Source: an uncultured Chryseobacterium sp. (lineage in GTDB: Bacteria > Bacteroidota > Bacteroidia > Flavobacteriales > Weeksellaceae). Taken from it: a stretch of 64,000 nucleotides of DNA. Location of the stretch: positions 62,001 through 126,000 of the forward strand of contig CAJYLH010000014.1 of NCBI GenBank assembly GCA_913775525.1. The letters are read 5' to 3'. The notes beneath the pieces were generated by a model. It had not been told where the DNA came from. It was given only the letters and a program-made list of their open reading frames with translations, and did not search any database. Numbering within the stretch: the stretch's first letter is position 1; the number at the start of each line of letters is the position of its first letter. Below, piece by piece: positions 59,396 through 64,000 of the stretch. A program made the translations under genes and the position numbers.

Positions 59396-59422
59396 AGCCA
59401 TTCTTCCAGAATGGTTTTTTTT
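59396..59422 (+). terminator. Terminator of the TIGR02117 gene
   Basis: CCATTCT-tcc-AGAATGG followed by eight T, 25 bp after the stop. Confidence 0.85.
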
Positions 59423-59641
59423 ATGGCGTATTCTTTAAATATTCAACATTTGTAAGACAATTATCCAAATGGGATAAATATAATTTCACAACATCCCGAA
59501 TTATGCGAGGGTTGGCAGATAAATTGTATTCTTACACAAAACAGAACTTCACTGATGAAAATTATACATGGACAGATGGATCTTATCTGAAGTTTTAGTT
59601 TTAAAAATTTGTTTATAAATATACTTTATTTTAACTTTATT

Positions 59642-59655
59642 GTATATTTGTATAC
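59642..59655 (+). promoter_or_regulatory. MarR promoter and probable operator
   Basis: TATATTTG (59643-59650) is a flavobacterial -7 element, embedded in the inverted repeat GTATA-TTTG-TATAC. A dimeric MarR protein bound here would cover the promoter, giving autoregulation of the whole crt operon. Confidence 0.6.
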
Positions 59656-59669
59656 TAAATGTTCATAGC

Positions 59670-60362
59670 ATGAATATAGACACTTCAATTTTAAAAGATA
59701 CATTCCTCCTCCTTGAACAGTTTCATACTGATAATTCAACCGGGCAATATACTTCCGACATTGAAGGTTTTAAAAACTGGATTGCTGACTCACAACCTGC
59801 GGATAACAAAGCCGATATTCAGATCATTGAAGCAGAATGGGAAGGCAAATCCGGAGGAAGAACAGCAGAAAGCGTCATCAGTACACTGCTGGTGCACCTG
59901 AACAGATATGCCAAGGCATACTCAAGGTCAGCTATTTCAGGTTCAGGCTTTGCCACGCAGGAAGACTTCATATTTCTGATTAATCTGAAAGCTTTCGGAG
60001 CAATGACTAAAATGGAGCTGATTAAAAAAAATGTCCATGAAAAACCAGCCGGGATTTTAATCATTAACAGGCTCATAAAACAGGGCTGGGCTGAACAGAC
60101 CGATTCCGAAACAGACCGAAGGACAAAAGTGATCAGGATAACGGAGCAGGGCAAGGAAGCATTGGAAAACCAGATGCAGAAAATCCGGAAAGCCACCCAT
60201 ATTGTTGCAGGAAACCTGAGCAGAAAAGAAAAACTGGACCTGATCCGCCTGCTGGACAAGCTGGATAAATTTCATAACCCCATTTATAACCAGAATATAG
60301 ATCCGGGAAGCCTTATTGATACCGTATACAGGGAATATCCCTTTGAAAAAAATAATATATGA
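59670..60362 (+). CDS. MarR family transcriptional regulator of the crt operon
   Basis: This is a 230-residue protein. The long N-terminal extension (about 1-75) precedes a MarR winged helix-turn-helix: LNRYAKAYSRSAISGSGFAT, EDFIFLINLKAFGAMTKME, HEKPAGILIINRLIKQGWAEQ (recognition helix and turn) and DRRTKVIRITEQGKEALE (wing). The extension is longer than in typical 140-150-residue MarR members and may be a sensing region. ATG 59670 lies after the operator-like palindrome. Its stop overlaps the crtI start (ATGA), so it is part of the carotenoid operon and is its probable autoregulator. Confidence 0.85.
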   Translation: MNIDTSILKDTFLLLEQFHTDNSTGQYTSDIEGFKNWIADSQPADNKADIQIIEAEWEGKSGGRTAESVISTLLVHLNRYAKAYSRSAISGSGFATQEDFIFLINLKAFGAMTKMELIKKNVHEKPAGILIINRLIKQGWAEQTDSETDRRTKVIRITEQGKEALENQMQKIRKATHIVAGNLSRKEKLDLIRLLDKLDKFHNPIYNQNIDPGSLIDTVYREYPFEKNNI

Positions 60363-61831
60363 AAAAGAAAATAGCCATCATAGGTTCAGGATTTTCAGGA
60401 TTGTCCGCTGCATCCTATGCTGCAAAAGAGGGGCATGAGGTTCATGTCTTTGAAAAAAACAGTAGCGCCGGAGGCAGGGCAAGACAGTTCAGGACTGATC
60501 ATGGTTATGTATTCGATATGGGACCGAGCTGGTACTGGATGCCGGATATTATCGAATCTTTTTTCGGTGATTTCGGAAGGCAGTCATCGGATTTTTATGA
60601 ACTGGTTCCCCTGAACCCGCAGTTTGAAATGGTCTTTTCAGACGGAACCATGAGTGTTCCGCAAAATTATACTGAAATGAAAGACCTGTTCGAGAAAACA
60701 GAACCCGGAGCAGGCAGGAAACTGAATGAGTTCATGAATGATGCGCAGTATAAATATGAAGTCGGGATGAAAGACTTTGTGAACAAACCCTGCTACTCGT
60801 GGTTTGAATTCATGTCTCCTAAAATTGCCAAAAGTGCTCTGAAGCTTGATCTCTTAACCAACTTCCACCGTTTTGTCAGAAAATATTTCACCCATCCGAA
60901 GCTGATTATGCTGATGGAATTTCCGGTAATTTTCCTGGGAGCAGCACCCAAAGATATTCCGGCTCTGTACAGTTTGATGAACTATGGAGGATATAAGCTA
61001 GGTACCTGGTATCCGATGGGTGGTTTTGCCAGGGTTATAGATGCCATGAAAGAAGTTGCGGAAGATCAGGGCGTACATTTTCATTTTAACAGTGCTGTTG
61101 AGCGTTTCAGCATCCATAACGGAAAAGTAACGGCTTTGGCAACTGAAAGCGGCGATGCCGAATTTGATACGGTTATTGCCTCTTCCGATTATCATCATAC
61201 AGAGCAGGCCTTGCTTCCTGAAGAATTCCGGAATTATACGGAAGAATACTGGAAAAAACGCACATTCGCGCCTTCATGCCTTATTTATTATCTCGGAATC
61301 AGGGAGAAGATCGAAGGTCTGAAACACCATACCCTCTTTTTTGAAAACGATCTGGATCTTCATACCCATGAGATCTATACGGATAAAAAATGGCCCGCAG
61401 AACCTTTGTTCTATGTCTGCTGCCCATCTAAAACTGACCCGCACGTGGCGCCGGAAGGATGTGAGAACGTTTTCCTGCTGATGCCTGTGGCAACGGGCAT
61501 AGAGGACAATGAAGAGATCAGGGAACAATATTTCCACGAAATGATCGGCAGGCTTGAAAAACATACCGGTTCAGAAAACCTTCTTTCTAAGATAGAATAC
61601 AAGAAAAGCTACTGCATCCGTGATTTTAAAGAAGATTATAATGCCTACGAGGGCAATGCCTACGGACTCGCCAATACCTTATCACAAACTGCCGTACTGA
61701 AACCCTCGCTCAGAAACAAAAAGTTAAAGAACCTTTTCTATACAGGGCAGCTTACTGTACCGGGACCCGGAGTGCCTCCATCCATCATCTCGGGTAAGAT
61801 TGCTGCAAGAGAAGCCACCAAAATAAATTGA
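60359..61831 (+). CDS. crtI: Phytoene desaturase
   Basis: This is a 490-residue FAD enzyme that makes lycopene from phytoene in four desaturation steps. The Rossmann motif IIGSGFSGLSAASYAAKEG with VHVFEKNSSAGGRARQF (residues 5-43) binds FAD; the C-terminal GQLTVPGPGVPPSIISGK is the CrtI bacterial-type end. Length matches bacterial CrtI. It overlaps the MarR stop by four bases and is followed by crtB after one base, so expression is coupled. Membrane association is peripheral. Alternative desaturases (four-step, three-step) cannot be told apart. Confidence 0.94.
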   Translation: MKKKIAIIGSGFSGLSAASYAAKEGHEVHVFEKNSSAGGRARQFRTDHGYVFDMGPSWYWMPDIIESFFGDFGRQSSDFYELVPLNPQFEMVFSDGTMSVPQNYTEMKDLFEKTEPGAGRKLNEFMNDAQYKYEVGMKDFVNKPCYSWFEFMSPKIAKSALKLDLLTNFHRFVRKYFTHPKLIMLMEFPVIFLGAAPKDIPALYSLMNYGGYKLGTWYPMGGFARVIDAMKEVAEDQGVHFHFNSAVERFSIHNGKVTALATESGDAEFDTVIASSDYHHTEQALLPEEFRNYTEEYWKKRTFAPSCLIYYLGIREKIEGLKHHTLFFENDLDLHTHEIYTDKKWPAEPLFYVCCPSKTDPHVAPEGCENVFLLMPVATGIEDNEEIREQYFHEMIGRLEKHTGSENLLSKIEYKKSYCIRDFKEDYNAYEGNAYGLANTLSQTAVLKPSLRNKKLKNLFYTGQLTVPGPGVPPSIISGKIAAREATKIN

Positions 61832-61832
61832 T

Positions 61833-62669
61833 ATGAAAAAATTATTTGATGATCTGTCTTATAAAATAAGCAAACAGACCACCCAGCAGTACAGCACGAG
61901 CTTTTCACTGGGCATTATGGCCCTATCTCCGAAAATCAGGAATCCTATTTATGCTATCTACGGATATGTAAGACTCGCGGATGAAATTGTAGACAGCTTT
62001 CACGGGTATGATAAGGAAAAACTCCTGGCTAAATTTAAAGAGGATACTTTTCAGGCTTTAGAAGACGGGATTTCCCTGAACCCGATCCTGCAATCTTTCC
62101 AGGAAACCGTAAAAAAATATGATATTGACCGTACACTCATCATCCAGTTTTTGAAAAGTATGGAAATGGATCTTCAGAAGATTGATTACGATTCGGATCT
62201 TTATAAAGAATATATTTTAGGCTCAGCTGAGGTGGTGGGACTGATGTGCCTGCAGATATTTGTGGAAGGGGATACCAAAGAATATGAAAGGCTGAAGCCA
62301 TTTGCCATGAAACTGGGTTCTGCATTCCAAAAAGTAAATTTCCTGAGGGATATGAAAGATGACTATCAGGTATTGGGCAGGACTTATTTTCCGGATGTTG
62401 ATATCTCGTATTTCGATAATTCGGTAAAATCGAGTATTGAAAAGGATATCGAGCAGGAGTTCCGTGAAGCACTGGAAGGCATCAGGAAACTGCCAAGCTC
62501 TTCCCGTTTCGGGGTTTATCTGGCTTACCGGTATTATATTTCGCTGTTCAGGAAGATCAGAAGGACATCGGCTGCTAAGATGATCAACCAGCGCATCCGC
62601 ATTTCCAACGGCAGGAAGATTTCCCTGATGATGGGCTGCTATCTTCAGTATAAAACATCTTTCTTATAG
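61833..62669 (+). CDS. crtB: Phytoene synthase
   Basis: This is a 278-residue prenyltransferase that joins two geranylgeranyl diphosphates into phytoene. The two aspartate-rich motifs are DEIVD (residues 50-54) and NFLRDMKDDYQVLGR (D173, D177), which bind magnesium and the diphosphates. Family pattern is complete: YGYVRLADEIVDSF at the front, LGSAFQKVNFLRD, and RTYFP. It begins one base after crtI, so translation is coupled. The downstream SRPBCC gene starts 26 bp later. Confidence in name is very high. Confidence 0.95.
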   Translation: MKKLFDDLSYKISKQTTQQYSTSFSLGIMALSPKIRNPIYAIYGYVRLADEIVDSFHGYDKEKLLAKFKEDTFQALEDGISLNPILQSFQETVKKYDIDRTLIIQFLKSMEMDLQKIDYDSDLYKEYILGSAEVVGLMCLQIFVEGDTKEYERLKPFAMKLGSAFQKVNFLRDMKDDYQVLGRTYFPDVDISYFDNSVKSSIEKDIEQEFREALEGIRKLPSSSRFGVYLAYRYYISLFRKIRRTSAAKMINQRIRISNGRKISLMMGCYLQYKTSFL

Positions 62670-62695
62670 CATAATCTCAACTCAGGAAAAAGATA

Positions 62696-63157
62696 ATGGT
62701 ACACACACTTGTAAGGGAACAGCAGCTGAACTGCGATATAGAAACCGCATGGAAATTTTTTTCCTCTGCACATAACCTTTCTAAAATAACGCCTAAGGAC
62801 ATGAACTTCATTGTTCGGACACCGCTGGATAATGATGAGATTTACGAAGGCATGATCATAGACTATTATGTATCTCCGCTTTTCGGGATCAAAATGGAGT
62901 GGCAAACTGAAATTACGCAGGTTTCGCATCATAAAAGCTTTACCGATTTCCAGAAAAAAGGACCGTACAAGCTTTGGAACCACCACCATGAATTTATAGA
63001 AAATGAACAAGGTGTTCTGATGAAAGACAGGGTAGACTATGAACTGCCGATGGGATTCCTGGGAGAGATCGCCCACAGTATCCTTGTGAAAAAGAAAGTG
63101 GAGAATATTTTCAGCTACCGCCACCGGATACTGGAAGAAATGTTTAATAAAAAATAA
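62696..63157 (+). CDS. SRPBCC-domain protein in the carotenoid operon
   Basis: This is a 153-residue single-domain protein of the START/SRPBCC fold, typical of lipid-binding pockets. It starts MVHTLVREQQLNCDIETAWKF (polar front strand and helix), then KITPKDMNFIVRTPLD, MIIDYYVSPLFGIKMEWQTEI and YELPMGFLGEIAHSILVKKK (the long C-terminal helix covering the pocket). Such genes occur between crtB and crtZ in several Flavobacteriia; the role has not been shown but carrying a hydrophobic intermediate is a plausible idea. Residues needed for catalysis are not evident. Confidence 0.85.
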   Translation: MVHTLVREQQLNCDIETAWKFFSSAHNLSKITPKDMNFIVRTPLDNDEIYEGMIIDYYVSPLFGIKMEWQTEITQVSHHKSFTDFQKKGPYKLWNHHHEFIENEQGVLMKDRVDYELPMGFLGEIAHSILVKKKVENIFSYRHRILEEMFNKK

Positions 63158-63162
63158 CCGTC

Positions 63163-63621
63163 ATGAATTTTCTTATTGTTGTCATTACGTTTTTTACCAT
63201 GGAAGGCATTACATGGCTCATCCATAAATACATCATGCACGGTTTGCTCTGGAAACTGCATAAGGACCACCATGACCACAGCAACGAGGGCCATATGGAA
63301 AAAAACGACTATTTCTTTGTCATCTTTGCAGTGCCTACGATTATCCTGATGTATCTGGGAACCGTACAGGGATTTAATTTTTACTTTTATATTGCCCTGG
63401 GAATTACGCTCTACGGAATGGCTTATTTTTTCGTTCATGATATATTCATCCATCAGCGGATCAAAGTGTTGAGGGATACTCAGAACCCTTATCTGCTGGC
63501 CATCAGACGCGCTCACAAGCAGCATCATAAGCATACCGGGAAAGAACACGGAGAATGTTTCGGGTTTCTGTGGGTGCCGGTAAAATATTTCAGGATGTAT
63601 TTTAATAAGAAAAAAGCCTGA
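63163..63621 (+). CDS. crtZ: Beta-carotene hydroxylase
   Basis: This is a 152-residue membrane di-iron hydroxylase that adds 3-hydroxyl groups to beta-carotene, giving zeaxanthin. The histidine clusters are complete: HKYIMHG (His21, His26), HKDHHDHSNEGH (from His33), HDIFIH, and RAHKQHHKH. Four hydrophobic segments frame these. It starts six bases after the SRPBCC stop and the next gene follows with one base between, so it is in the same operon. It belongs to the fatty acid hydroxylase superfamily. Confidence 0.93.
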   Translation: MNFLIVVITFFTMEGITWLIHKYIMHGLLWKLHKDHHDHSNEGHMEKNDYFFVIFAVPTIILMYLGTVQGFNFYFYIALGITLYGMAYFFVHDIFIHQRIKVLRDTQNPYLLAIRRAHKQHHKHTGKEHGECFGFLWVPVKYFRMYFNKKKA

Positions 63622-63622
63622 T

Positions 63623-64000
63623 ATGCAGCAATACACCTATCTACTGATTCTTTTTTTCACCATTATCATCTGTTTTTTATTTTCATTTCACCCTAAAATA
63701 AAATTCAACAGACATTTCGGGGCGTTTTTAGGAGGCTCTTCAATGGTTGCCATCGTTTTTATCATCTGGGATGCCTGGTTTACCAAAAGGGGCGTCTGGT
63801 GGTTCAATGATGATTACCTGATCGGATCCAGGATTTTAGGCCTTCCTATAGAAGAAATCCTTTTCTTTATCTGCATTCCGTTTTCATGCCTGTTTACCTA
63901 TTTCTGTCTGGACAAGTTTTTCAGGCTCGACTGGAAACCCGTTCCGGAAAAGATCTTCGTGATTTTCAGTATTGTAGCAGCTTTGGGAATTGCCTTGTAT
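63623..64000 (+). CDS. Lycopene cyclase domain protein, partial (right edge)
   Basis: The first 126 codons are present and the frame stays open at the window edge. The sequence MQQYTYLLILFFTIIICFLF starts a membrane protein with three or more helices, and the motif LGLPIEEILFFICIPF is the PIEE pattern of CrtYc/CrtYd-type heterodimeric or fused lycopene beta-cyclases. It would close the ends of lycopene to give beta-carotene, the substrate of the CrtZ just upstream. Position and motif agree, so the call is firm although truncated. Confidence 0.88.
   Translation, partial: MQQYTYLLILFFTIIICFLFSFHPKIKFNRHFGAFLGGSSMVAIVFIIWDAWFTKRGVWWFNDDYLIGSRILGLPIEEILFFICIPFSCLFTYFCLDKFFRLDWKPVPEKIFVIFSIVAALGIALY

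Overview
The window reads as chromosomal DNA of a Flavobacteriia member of the Chryseobacterium/Elizabethkingia type (family Weeksellaceae). The basis is the gld genes, a secreted nuclease with a type IX secretion (T9SS) sorting tail, many TAnnTTTG promoter elements, TonB-dependent receptor/lipoprotein pairs, a close PafA relative, and a zeaxanthin-type carotenoid operon. I assign this by reading protein families; no database search was run. No rRNA, tRNA or CRISPR array was seen.

Left part (1-9.3 kb). Two blocks of a degenerate intergenic repeat (about 145-175 bp per copy, five copies) flank an amidohydrolase. Then come a SUKH-type protein, an overlooked 41-residue bacteriocin-like leader peptide, a divergent HxlR regulator/NAD(P)H oxidoreductase pair with two inverted-repeat operators, a GNAT enzyme, PafA-type alkaline phosphatase, a Crp/Fnr regulator, and a three-gene minus-strand operon: exported barnase-like RNase, archaemetzincin-like lipoprotein protease, barstar. 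I consider this operon the most unusual system in the window.

9.3-22 kb. nadE is divergent from gldB-gldC. A trans-sulfuration PLP enzyme, GNAT, DinB and membrane protein genes follow, then a complete RAYT/REP element whose left end supplies the stop codon of the preceding gene. tsaC and cca follow, the latter with a stem-loop leader, then a frameshifted gene remnant lying between two near-copies of the cca terminator. Next is a cobalamin riboswitch controlling a BtuB-like receptor and a BtuG-like surface lipoprotein.

22-40 kb. Cytidine deaminase, an old-yellow-enzyme oxidoreductase, small membrane proteins, the T9SS cargo endonuclease I, small lipoproteins, a D-cysteine desulfhydrase/ACC-deaminase-like enzyme, a LysM glucosaminidase, hemL, a beta-helix lipoprotein/TonB receptor pair divergent from a PhoB/PhoR-like two-component system, an acidic-tailed protein, lipocalin and cinA.

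40-64 kb. A 1135-residue GH18-NodB deacetylase-GT2 fusion (a probable exopolysaccharide machine in one chain), tandem M13 metallopeptidases, an isolated tssB-tssC sheath pair, mutY-gldD, a PfkB kinase, a SurA-like chaperone, a nitronate monooxygenase-like enzyme with a coupled alpha/beta hydrolase, an HD protein, rhodanese, queG, a TIGR02117 protein and finally a MarR-crtI-crtB-SRPBCC-crtZ-lycopene cyclase operon that runs off the right edge.
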